Shown here: positions 6,393-11,588 of the stretch, piece by piece | Layout of the letters: every line of letters begins with the position of its first letter | How positions within the stretch are numbered: the first letter of the stretch is position 1 | DNA from: JBGTKH01 sp041744735 | GTDB lineage: Bacteria; Planctomycetota; Planctomycetia; Pirellulales; Pirellulaceae | Length of the DNA: 11,588 bases | Direction of reading: 5' to 3' | NCBI GenBank assembly: GCA_041744735.1 | Contig: JBGTKH010000444.1 | Span: forward strand, 1-11,588 | Program-made: the position numbers and the translations under genes | The notes under the pieces: generated by a model | Databases searched by the model: none | Seen by the model: only the letters and a program-made list of their open reading frames with translations | Told to the model about the DNA's origin: nothing

Positions 6393-6880
6393 GAGATTCG
6401 TTCGAGGATCTGAAAGCTGTAGTCGTACTCGTTCTTCTCGTCCGCCGCGTGCCGTTCGGCTTCGACCAAACGCCATTGGCCCTGCTCCAACTCGGGAAAG
6501 AATGTATCCCCTTCAACGTTCGCGTGCACCAGTGTCAGGTATAGTCGCTCGACACGCGGCAGTGCCTGTCGATAGATCTCCGCACCGCCGATGATAACGA
6601 CTTCGTTATCACTGGCCGCCAGCCGGATCGCTTTGTCCACGTCGCGTGCGACCAATGCTCCGCAGCCGTCGTATTCCTTCTGCCGTGTGACAACGATCGA
6701 AGTGCGGCCAGGCAACAACCGCCGCCCGAGCGACTCGAACGTTTTGCGGCCCATCACGATCGCATGCCCTATCGTCAGCCGCTTGAACCGCCGCAAATCG
6801 GCCGATAACCGCCACGGCAAACCCCCCTCGCGCCCAATCACGCGATTCTCGGACATGGCCACAATCAAAGAGATTCGCAT
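6389..6880 (-). CDS. folA: Dihydrofolate reductase
   Basis: 163-residue DHFR, which reduces dihydrofolate to tetrahydrofolate with NADPH. It begins MRISLIVAMSENRVIG, the usual first strand and Met20-type loop, followed by LPWRLSADLRRFK with the substrate-binding acid Asp28 (Asp27 in E. coli). IVMGRKTFESLG (41-52) is the cofactor-binding segment, VVIIGGAEIY (94-103) contains the conserved GG pair, and TFFPE (126-130) is typical of the C-terminal part. The length is standard. I chose the ATG at 6880; the frame can be extended 14 residues to 6922, but only into tandem-repeat DNA. No well-placed SD is visible. thyA lies upstream on the same strand, 167 bp away with the gap filled mainly by heptamer repeats, and the hub-domain gene overlaps its stop. 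Confidence 0.96.
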   Translation of the reverse strand: MRISLIVAMSENRVIGREGGLPWRLSADLRRFKRLTIGHAIVMGRKTFESLGRRLLPGRTSIVVTRQKEYDGCGALVARDVDKAIRLAASDNEVVIIGGAEIYRQALPRVERLYLTLVHANVEGDTFFPELEQGQWRLVEAERHAADEKNEYDYSFQILERIS

Positions 6881-6905
6881 GACAACACGTCGTACCAGGC
6901 TCCCC

Positions 6906-7045
6906 GACTTGTCACTTGTCACTTGTCACTTGTCACTTGGCACTTGGCACTTGGCACTTGGCACTTGGCACTTGGCACTTGGCACTTGTCCTTCGTCCTT
7001 CGTCCTTCGTCCTTCGCAATTCGTAATTCGTAATTCGTAATTCCC
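6906..7045. repeat. Mosaic of 7-bp tandem repeats between thyA and folA (20 units)
   Basis: The 140 bp divide into 20 heptamers in one unbroken register. On the + strand they are GACTTGT once and CACTTGT three times (6906-6933), CACTTGG seven times (6934-6982), CACTTGT once (6983-6989), CCTTCGT three times (6990-7010), CCTTCGC once (7011-7017), AATTCGT three times (7018-7038) and AATTCCC (7039-7045). Neighbouring unit families differ at one to three bases. The array fills nearly the whole thyA-folA gap and ends 2 bp from the thyA stop. It does not encode protein and no hairpin is apparent. Confidence 0.95.
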
Positions 7046-7047
7046 CC

Positions 7048-7842
7048 TCACACTGCCACCGGCGCCCGGATGTGCGGGTGCGGGTCGTAGTTCTGCAATT
7101 CAAAATCTTCGTAACGGAACTCGAAGATCGAACGCACGTCGGGATTGATTCGCATCGTGGGCAGCCGCCGCGGGTCTCGCGAGAGTTGCAATTGTGTTTG
7201 CTCCAGATGATTCAGGTACAGGTGCGCATCGCCGAATGTGTGAACGAACTCACCGAGCGCGAGGTCTGTGACTTGAGCCACCATCATCGTCAGCAGCGCG
7301 TACGAGGCGATGTTGAACGGCACGCCCAGAAAAACATCGGCGCTGCGCTGGTAGAGCTGGCACGACAGCCGCCCGTTGGCCACGTAGAACTGGAACAGCA
7401 CGTGACACGGCGGCAGCGCCATCCGCGGAACGTCGGCCGGGTTCCACGCACTGACCATCAACCGCCGCGAATCGGGGTTGGTGCGAATCTGCTCGACCAC
7501 GTCGCTGATCTGATCGATCCGCCCGCCGTCCGCCGCCGGCCACGACCGCCACTGATGCCCGTACACCGGCCCCAGCTCTCCTTGCTCGTCGGCCCAGTCA
7601 TCCCAAATCGTCACGCCGTGCTCGTTCAAGTACCGCACATTCGTTTCGCCGCGCAGAAACCACAGCAGCTCGTAAACGATCGACTTCACATGCAGCTTTT
7701 TCGTGGTCACCAGCGGAAACCCGGCACTCAGGTCGAACCGCATCTGGTACCCAAACACGCTCTTCGTCCCCGTCCCCGTCCGGTCGGCCTTCTCCGTTCC
7801 ACGGTTAACAATGTGTTGCAATAGATCCAGATATTGTCGCAT
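7048..7842 (-). CDS. thyA: Thymidylate synthase
   Basis: 264-residue ThyA, the same length as the E. coli enzyme. It methylates dUMP to dTMP using 5,10-methylene-tetrahydrofolate and releases dihydrofolate for FolA to recycle. Visible landmarks are DRTGTGTKSVFG (20-31) with the phosphate-binding Arg21, LGPVYGHQWRSW (90-101), MALPPCHVLFQFYV with the nucleophile Cys146, CQLYQRSADVFLGVPFNIA including the dUMP-binding Arg/Ser pair, and the C-terminal DPHPHIRAPVAV that closes over the active site. The ATG at 7842 matches the family start (MRQYLDLL; MKQYLELM in E. coli). The frame runs 37 residues further upstream to 7953, but that part is basic and unlike any ThyA. It is the first gene of the thyA-folA-hub unit, separated from the upstream oxidoreductase gene by a terminator. 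Confidence 0.98.
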   Translation of the reverse strand: MRQYLDLLQHIVNRGTEKADRTGTGTKSVFGYQMRFDLSAGFPLVTTKKLHVKSIVYELLWFLRGETNVRYLNEHGVTIWDDWADEQGELGPVYGHQWRSWPAADGGRIDQISDVVEQIRTNPDSRRLMVSAWNPADVPRMALPPCHVLFQFYVANGRLSCQLYQRSADVFLGVPFNIASYALLTMMVAQVTDLALGEFVHTFGDAHLYLNHLEQTQLQLSRDPRRLPTMRINPDVRSIFEFRYEDFELQNYDPHPHIRAPVAV

Positions 7843-8002
7843 GCGTGACTTGTACCGCGGAAATCGGATTCTCGCAAGTGACGGCATTGGCGTGAAACGG
7901 AATCGCCGCTGGGCGCGATACTGGTTTGGGAAGGTCGCGGCCCGCGGAGTCAAAGAGGCTCAGCAACAGCTTGAGCAAATGGAACGCAGGCCGCGCGGCA
8001 CG

Positions 8003-8038
8003 AAAAAAGGGCACCGGAAGTTGAGTTCCGGCGCCCTT
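8003..8038 (-). terminator. Rho-independent terminator of the Gfo/Idh/MocA gene
   Basis: Read on the minus strand, arms 8038-8026 and 8019-8007 form a 13-bp GC-rich stem with one A-C mismatch and a 6-base loop, followed at once by a run of six T (8008-8003, the outer two also pairing). It lies 69 bases after the oxidoreductase stop at 8107. It separates that gene from thyA on the same strand, so thyA should have its own promoter within 7843-8002. Confidence 0.85.
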
Positions 8039-8106
8039 GTTGTCGAGCGGTGTGAATCTATTGACGCCACTGAATTCTTGCGAAATCAGCTACGGGGGGA
8101 GACACA

Positions 8107-9570
8107 CTACACTTGTCCTGCCGCTGGCACGACGAATGGCTTGCGGTACTCGCGGGTGAGTTGTGCATTGGCGCCTTCGTTGCCGGGGAACGTTTCCGAC
8201 TGCGGATCGAAGGTCAATTGCGGGCCGATGCGCAAATTGGCCGACGCCAGATCAATCTTGTTGTCCTTCAAGTGAGCCAGCGTGCGCTCCAGCGTTTCCA
8301 GCACGTTGTCCTGGCACTTGATCTTGGAGACATCCGCCGCGGCGTCACCGGCCGGAATTTCGTTGCCCAGCCGATACGAGATGTTGCCCGTGTGGCACAG
8401 GGCGCTGGACAAGTGCCCTTCTTCGATGTCGGCGTTCAGGTCTTCGATTCTGCGGCTGCGGACGGCCTTTAGGAAGTTGGCAAAGTGTTCGTCTTCGCCG
8501 CCGCCGTTGAAGTCCTTGATCTTGTTGCCAGCGAGGTCAAACGCCGAGCCGCTGCTGTAGCTGCTCATTACGACGTAACCGTCCGTCCCCTCGAAGATCA
8601 CGCCCACACTGGCCCCTTTGTACGCCGACGTGGTCAGGCCCCGGACCTCGAACACCAACGACTTGTCGCCGTAATCGTGCACGATCACTTGCGTGTTGGC
8701 CGTCTCGCCCGCGTCGATGTAACCCAGTCGTCCGCCGTAGCTGGCCACGCTGTTGCTCAGTTGCTTCACGCCCAAGCCCCAGCGGCACAGGTCCATCTGA
8801 TGAATGCCTTGATTGCCCAAGTCGCCGTTGCCGTACGCCCACTGCCAATGCCAATCGTAATGGAACTGCGGCCGAGTGACCGGAGCCATCGGTGCCGGAC
8901 CGAGCCACAAATCATAATTCACGGACGCGGGCGGCTGGTAATTGCCGGCCGCGCCGATCGGCCCGCGCCGCTTGTAACACAAGCCGCGTGCCACCGTCAC
9001 CTTGCCGATGCCGTCGTCGTGAACGAACTTGATCGCGGAAATCATGCCCGGGTTCGAGCGGGACTGCGTGCCGGTCTGACAGATCTTCTGGTACTTGCGA
9101 GCTGCCTCGACCACGCGGCGGCCTTCGCTCACGTTGTGGCTGACCGGCTTCTCGACGTACACGTCTTTGCCGGCCTGAATCGCCCAGATCGCTTGCAGCG
9201 AATGCTGATGGTTCGGCGTGGCGATGCTGATGATGTCCACGCTCTTGTCTTCCAGCACAGTCCGCAGATCTTCGACAAACTGCGGCTGTCGGCCGGCCTG
9301 CCGCTTGCCGACTTCGATGGCCCGCTGCGAGCCGATCTCGCGGTCGCAATCGACGATGTACGTGATCTCAGTGTCCTTGCGGCCCGCAAACGCCCCGATG
9401 TGGCTGCCGCCGCGCCCTTTGACGCCCACCACCGCCACGCTCAACCGTTCGTTAGCGCTGGTGCTCTGCTCCTCGGCCGCAAACAACTGCCCCGAAGAAC
9501 TCGCCGCCGCAGCCGCCGCTGCCGCGAACATCGAATCTTCCAAAAACTGACGACGTGTGCGTTTACTCAT
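8107..9570 (-). CDS. Tat-secreted Gfo/Idh/MocA family oxidoreductase
   Basis: 487-residue NAD(P)-dependent oxidoreductase of the glucose-fructose oxidoreductase/inositol dehydrogenase family, which interconverts hydroxyl and keto groups on sugars, inositols and related compounds. The N-terminus has a twin-arginine signal: RTRRQFLE (4-11), then an Ala-rich stretch (16-23) and LFAAE as a likely cleavage region near residue 32. The Rossmann domain follows, with VAVVGVKGRGGSH (45-57) as dinucleotide-binding loop, IATPNHQH (116-123) and the family hallmark VEKPVSHN (139-146) carrying Lys141. The C-terminal alpha/beta domain includes GNQGIHQMDLCRWGLG. TAGGAG (9577-9582 on the complement) lies 6 bases before the ATG and fixes the start. 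Planctomycetes carry many paralogues, and the substrate cannot be inferred here. It appears monocistronic, ending at the 8003-8038 terminator. Confidence 0.94.
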   Translation of the reverse strand: MSKRTRRQFLEDSMFAAAAAAAASSSGQLFAAEEQSTSANERLSVAVVGVKGRGGSHIGAFAGRKDTEITYIVDCDREIGSQRAIEVGKRQAGRQPQFVEDLRTVLEDKSVDIISIATPNHQHSLQAIWAIQAGKDVYVEKPVSHNVSEGRRVVEAARKYQKICQTGTQSRSNPGMISAIKFVHDDGIGKVTVARGLCYKRRGPIGAAGNYQPPASVNYDLWLGPAPMAPVTRPQFHYDWHWQWAYGNGDLGNQGIHQMDLCRWGLGVKQLSNSVASYGGRLGYIDAGETANTQVIVHDYGDKSLVFEVRGLTTSAYKGASVGVIFEGTDGYVVMSSYSSGSAFDLAGNKIKDFNGGGEDEHFANFLKAVRSRRIEDLNADIEEGHLSSALCHTGNISYRLGNEIPAGDAAADVSKIKCQDNVLETLERTLAHLKDNKIDLASANLRIGPQLTFDPQSETFPGNEGANAQLTREYRKPFVVPAAGQV

Positions 9571-10009
9571 GGGAAACTCCTAACTTGTACGAGATCGTTG
9601 TCGGGTACGGTGGAAAGTCTGGCGGCATCCGCCGGCGGGATGAAAAACATCGCCCCCTATCATAACAAACCGCAGCGACAAACCGCCAGTAGCTAGCTTC
9701 CTCACAGGAACAAAAAACTCCCGAAATTGTTCCGACCGAACAACGTCTAGGCCAGCAACCTCTGATCCTGCAGCGCGCTCGTCTCGTCTCGTCGCGCACC
9801 GAAGCTCCATACCAACTTGCCGATTGACGGATCGCAGCGATACAATCACGCCAGAGCCGTTGAGACTGGACGGGAACCTCGTGCTGCCCTGCGCGCCGCG
9901 GTCTACAGATGGGATAAGATTGTAAGTGCGTTGCTATAGTAACTAGCATGACAAGAGCACGAAACCGTCCGTGGATAAAACTGATGGGACCTACGAAGAG
10001 GAACTCGTT
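9571..10009. other. 439-bp intergenic region between divergent oxidoreductase and antitoxin genes
   Basis: No gene is recognised here. It should hold the promoters of both divergent flanking genes. On the minus strand a TATGAT hexamer (complement of 9659-9664) is a possible -10 for the oxidoreductase, without a convincing -35. A GGCGG-CAT-CCGCC hairpin (about 9624-9636) would lie in that gene's 5' untranslated RNA. GGAACAA (9707-9713) and TTGTTCC (9727-9733) form a perfect 7-bp dyad with 20-bp centre spacing, a possible operator, and a further GAACAA occurs at 9738-9743. AGAGGA at 9997-10002 is the probable ribosome binding site of the antitoxin. Confidence 0.45.
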
Positions 10010-10228
10010 ATGAACATTCAGTTCACACCGCAGCAGTTGCAGGTCCTGGATGCGGACCAGGACGAATTTCCGCGCGTGATCGACCCCCGAAACAACGTGT
10101 CCTATTTCCTGGTGAGAGAAGCTGAGTACGAAACGGTTCGCGACCTTTTGGAAGACGAGCGGCGGCAACGGAGCATCCGTGCGGTGGCGCTGCGAAACGC
10201 CGCCGGACGCATGGGTGAGGTGCCATGA
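10010..10228 (+). CDS. Small antitoxin-like protein, partner of a broken MazF/PemK-type toxin
   Basis: 72-residue protein that I recognise as the kind of small antitoxin often encoded just ahead of MazF/PemK-type toxins in planctomycetes. It has FPRVIDPRNNVSYFLV (20-35), reminiscent of the Phd/YefM-like pattern in which a short strand precedes a conserved Tyr (AEYETVRDLLEDE, 37-49), and a basic tail suited to toxin or DNA contact. The ATG at 10010 has AGAGGA 7 bases upstream. A GTG at 9971 in the same frame would add 13 residues but lacks support. Its stop overlaps the toxin start as ATGA (10225-10228), the usual coupled layout. Because the toxin is broken, this is now an orphan antitoxin; it could still neutralise related toxins elsewhere or regulate its own promoter. 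The family is assigned from memory of similar pairs. Confidence 0.7.
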   Translation: MNIQFTPQQLQVLDADQDEFPRVIDPRNNVSYFLVREAEYETVRDLLEDERRQRSIRAVALRNAAGRMGEVP

Positions 10229-10517
10229 TGGGGCCCGGCGAAATCTACGTGGACGACTTCGCGGACGCCGGTCCGCACCCGGTGATCGTCAGCCCGCTTC
10301 GCTGTCCGCAGCCAAATGCCCAATTGCGTGCCGTTCCGCGCAGGGGGATTTCGGCTTCACGACCGATTGTGTGGCTCAATGCGAGAACCTGTTGTCCATC
10401 GACTTGGCCCAGATCGACTTCTCGACTGGCCCGCTGGGGTCGCTGGACGAGATGGCGTTTCGCGATGTCATCAAGGCCATTGGCTACGTGATGGAGTCGG
10501 ACTGCGAGCCCGTTTGA
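10225..10517 (+). pseudogene. Decayed MazF/PemK-like toxin gene (two frame breaks)
   Basis: Three reading frames each carry part of one toxin. From 10225 the first frame gives MMGPGEIYVDDFADAGPHPVIVS, the typical N-terminal strand of MazF/PemK endoribonucleases (GEIY...RPVIV). From about 10295 the next frame gives RFAVRSQMPNCVPFRAG. From about 10343 the third gives GDFGFTTDCVAQCENLL and continues to VMESDCEPV and TGA at 10515-10517. The second break falls in a run of five G (10343-10347), where one G fewer would restore RAGDFGFTT. At the first break, near 10285-10297, some 20 codons of the usual family sequence also seem to be missing, judged from memory. Intact relatives are about 110 residues. 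The product should be inactive, unless the G-run break is a sequencing error, and even then the deletion remains. Confidence 0.8.
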
Positions 10518-10538
10518 CGACGTTCCGAACGGTCCGGA

Positions 10539-11000
10539 TCAACGATCCCAGTGTTGCAACTCGAGGATGTTGCCTTCGGGGTCGGTCATGTAGATCAGGG
10601 TGATGCGGCCGGCGTTGGGGACTTGCATGGTGTGGAGTTGGCCGAGGTCTTGGCCGCCGCTGGCGAGGATGGTTTTCCTGGCGGCGGGGACGTCGGGGAC
10701 GTGGAAGGCGATGTGGGCGAAGCCGGGTTGGTTGGCGGCGATGGGCGGGCGCGGCGGTTGCGGAGTGTACTCGAAGATTTCGAGCGTCGGGCCGCTGTCG
10801 CCGTGGCCGGGCAACCGCAGATGGATGCCGCGCAGGGTGACCTCGCCGGTGAGGGCTGTTACGTCGTTGACCCACGCGCCGCGGTAATCGCGCTCGGGCG
10901 GCAACGGCACGCAGCCGAGCACCTCTTCATAGAACTTCGCCAGCCGCCGCCAGTCGCGAGCGACGATGTTGGTGTGCGCGTACTTGGCTTCAATCGGCAT
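10539..11000 (-). CDS. VOC-family (glyoxalase/dioxygenase superfamily) protein
   Basis: 153-residue vicinal oxygen chelate protein with two beta-alpha-beta-beta-beta modules. The first runs from YAHTNIVARDWRRLAKFYEEVLG (7-29) to PTLEIFEY (71-78), the second from FAHIAFHVPDVPAARKTI (94-111) to DPEGNILELQHW (140-151). His9, Glu74, His96 and Glu147 occupy the usual metal-ligand positions, so it should bind a divalent metal. The family includes glyoxalase I, epimerases, extradiol dioxygenases and drug-binding proteins; nothing here fixes the reaction. The start at 11000 lies 3 bp after the stop of the upstream dehydrogenase gene, with GGTGAG just ahead as ribosome binding site inside that gene's end, so the two are probably co-transcribed. 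A pairing with a D-2-hydroxyacid dehydrogenase suggests small hydroxy- or keto-acid metabolism, which is inference. Confidence 0.88.
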   Translation of the reverse strand: MPIEAKYAHTNIVARDWRRLAKFYEEVLGCVPLPPERDYRGAWVNDVTALTGEVTLRGIHLRLPGHGDSGPTLEIFEYTPQPPRPPIAANQPGFAHIAFHVPDVPAARKTILASGGQDLGQLHTMQVPNAGRITLIYMTDPEGNILELQHWDR

Positions 11001-11003
11001 GGC

Positions 11004-11588
11004 TCACCATTTCCAGCGGACTTTGAGTTCGGCATTCACGACCGCGCCGTCGGGCCATTGGCCGCGATACAGCTTCGCAATGCAATCGGCGGCTTCGATA
11101 CCCATCTTTTCCAGCGACAGATCGTCGGCGCCGGCGATGTGCGGTGCGACGACGACGTTGTCTAGTTGAAACAGCGGGTTGTCCGGCGACGGCGGTTCGA
11201 CCTCGAACACGTCGAGTCCCGCGCCGCGCAGATGGCCCGACTTCAGGGCGTCCAACAAATCGGCTTCGACCATTAACGGGCCGCGCGCCGTGTTCAGGAA
11301 AACGCTGCCCAGTTTCATCTTCGCGAATGCGGCGCGATTAAACAGCCCGCGAGTCTCGTCGGTCAGTGGGCAGTGGACGGTAACGAAGTCGCTGCACGCC
11401 AACAACGTGTCGAAGTCGACCAACTCGATGTTGTTAACGTGGACGAAATCTTTGTCGGGGAATTGTTCCGTCGCGATCACTCGCATGCCAAGCGACGCGC
11501 TGCGCACCGCCATGCTGCGGCCGATGCGTCCCAAGCCGAAAATACCCAGCGTCTTGCCGCGCACCGGCATCAGCGGCGTGCGCGGCCA
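11004..11588 (-). CDS. D-2-hydroxyacid dehydrogenase (3-phosphoglycerate dehydrogenase-like), 5' end outside the window
   Basis: The C-terminal 194 residues are visible; the frame is open to the window edge, so the first 100 or more residues lie outside. The NAD-binding domain shows GKTLGIFGLGRIGRSMA with the GxGxxG loop (18-23 of the fragment) and an acidic Glu41 after the second strand, where many relatives have Asp. The catalytic triad is complete: Arg102 in LNTARGPLM, Glu131 in DVFEVEPP and His150 in APHIAG. The family oxidises D-2-hydroxyacids to 2-keto acids with NAD and includes phosphoglycerate dehydrogenase, glyoxylate/hydroxypyruvate reductase and D-lactate dehydrogenase. The chain stops soon after the substrate-domain helix with a short tail (VRWKW), so there is no C-terminal ACT domain. 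That makes a short-form enzyme or hydroxypyruvate reductase likelier than long SerA. The VOC gene follows 3 bp downstream. Confidence 0.93.
   Translation of the reverse strand, partial: WPRTPLMPVRGKTLGIFGLGRIGRSMAVRSASLGMRVIATEQFPDKDFVHVNNIELVDFDTLLACSDFVTVHCPLTDETRGLFNRAAFAKMKLGSVFLNTARGPLMVEADLLDALKSGHLRGAGLDVFEVEPPSPDNPLFQLDNVVVAPHIAGADDLSLEKMGIEAADCIAKLYRGQWPDGAVVNAELKVRWKW

Noticed and set aside
6881..6922. DHFR start at 6922
   Set aside because: The extension runs into the heptamer array; MRISLIVAMS at 6880 is the family start.
7072..7824. 250-codon + strand frame opposite thyA
   Set aside because: It mirrors ThyA codons and has no independent motif or ribosome binding site.
8485..9696. 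403-codon open frame on the + strand opposite the Gfo/Idh/MocA gene
   Set aside because: It is the antisense shadow of a clearly conserved gene, with His/Arg/Val-rich composition and no recognisable domain.
9778..9792. Three CTCGT units as a tandem repeat
   Set aside because: Too short to distinguish from chance in GC-rich DNA.

Overview
The window looks like a chromosomal segment of a planctomycete, probably Pirellulales. This is inferred from high-GC coding sequence, a Tat-secreted Gfo/Idh/MocA oxidoreductase, a cytoplasmic GH88 hydrolase, a MazF/PemK-type toxin-antitoxin pair, and dispersed palindromes and 7-bp tandem repeats of the kind I recall from planctomycete genomes. No 16S or other marker is present, so the assignment rests on style and protein resemblance.

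Layout. 1-658 is the right-hand (probably leader-distal) end of a CRISPR array: one cut-off repeat, nine full 36-bp repeats and nine spacers, with no cas gene in the window. A perfect 21-bp inverted repeat (664-740) follows directly. 1037-2164 (+) is a GH88 unsaturated glucuronyl hydrolase, convergent with a membrane-anchored 2OG-Fe(II) oxygenase (2197-3018, -). Next is an EF-P modification locus: epmB (3113-4144, -) diverges from efp (4196-4768, +), which is followed by epmA (4892-5875, +). The efp-epmA gap holds a 25-bp-arm palindrome.

From the right, a minus-strand unit reads thyA (7048-7842), folA (6389-6880), then a stand-alone CaMKII-association-domain protein (6000-6392) that overlaps folA by 4 bp. 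Arrays of 7-bp repeats lie on both sides of the folA/CaMKII-AD pair: 6906-7045 between thyA and folA, and 5877-6001 between the convergent epmA and CaMKII-AD genes. Upstream of thyA, a Rho-independent terminator (8003-8038, -) ends a Tat-signal Gfo/Idh/MocA oxidoreductase gene (8107-9570, -). A 439-bp intergenic region (9571-10009) leads to a small antitoxin (10010-10228, +) whose toxin partner (10225-10517) is broken by a deletion/frameshift and a second frameshift at a G-run. The right end is a minus-strand pair: a truncated D-2-hydroxyacid dehydrogenase (11004 to the edge) and a VOC-family protein (10539-11000), 3 bp apart.

How the genes work together. EpmB makes (R)-beta-lysine, EpmA attaches it to Lys34 of EF-P, and modified EF-P relieves ribosome stalling at polyproline. 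ThyA and FolA form the dTMP/folate cycle: ThyA turns methylene-THF into DHF and FolA regenerates THF. I see no complete new system. The points most worth a second look are the cas-less array end with a GNRA-capped repeat hairpin, the hub-domain protein coupled to folA, the oxygenase next to the EF-P pathway, the 7-bp repeat mosaics and the orphaned antitoxin.
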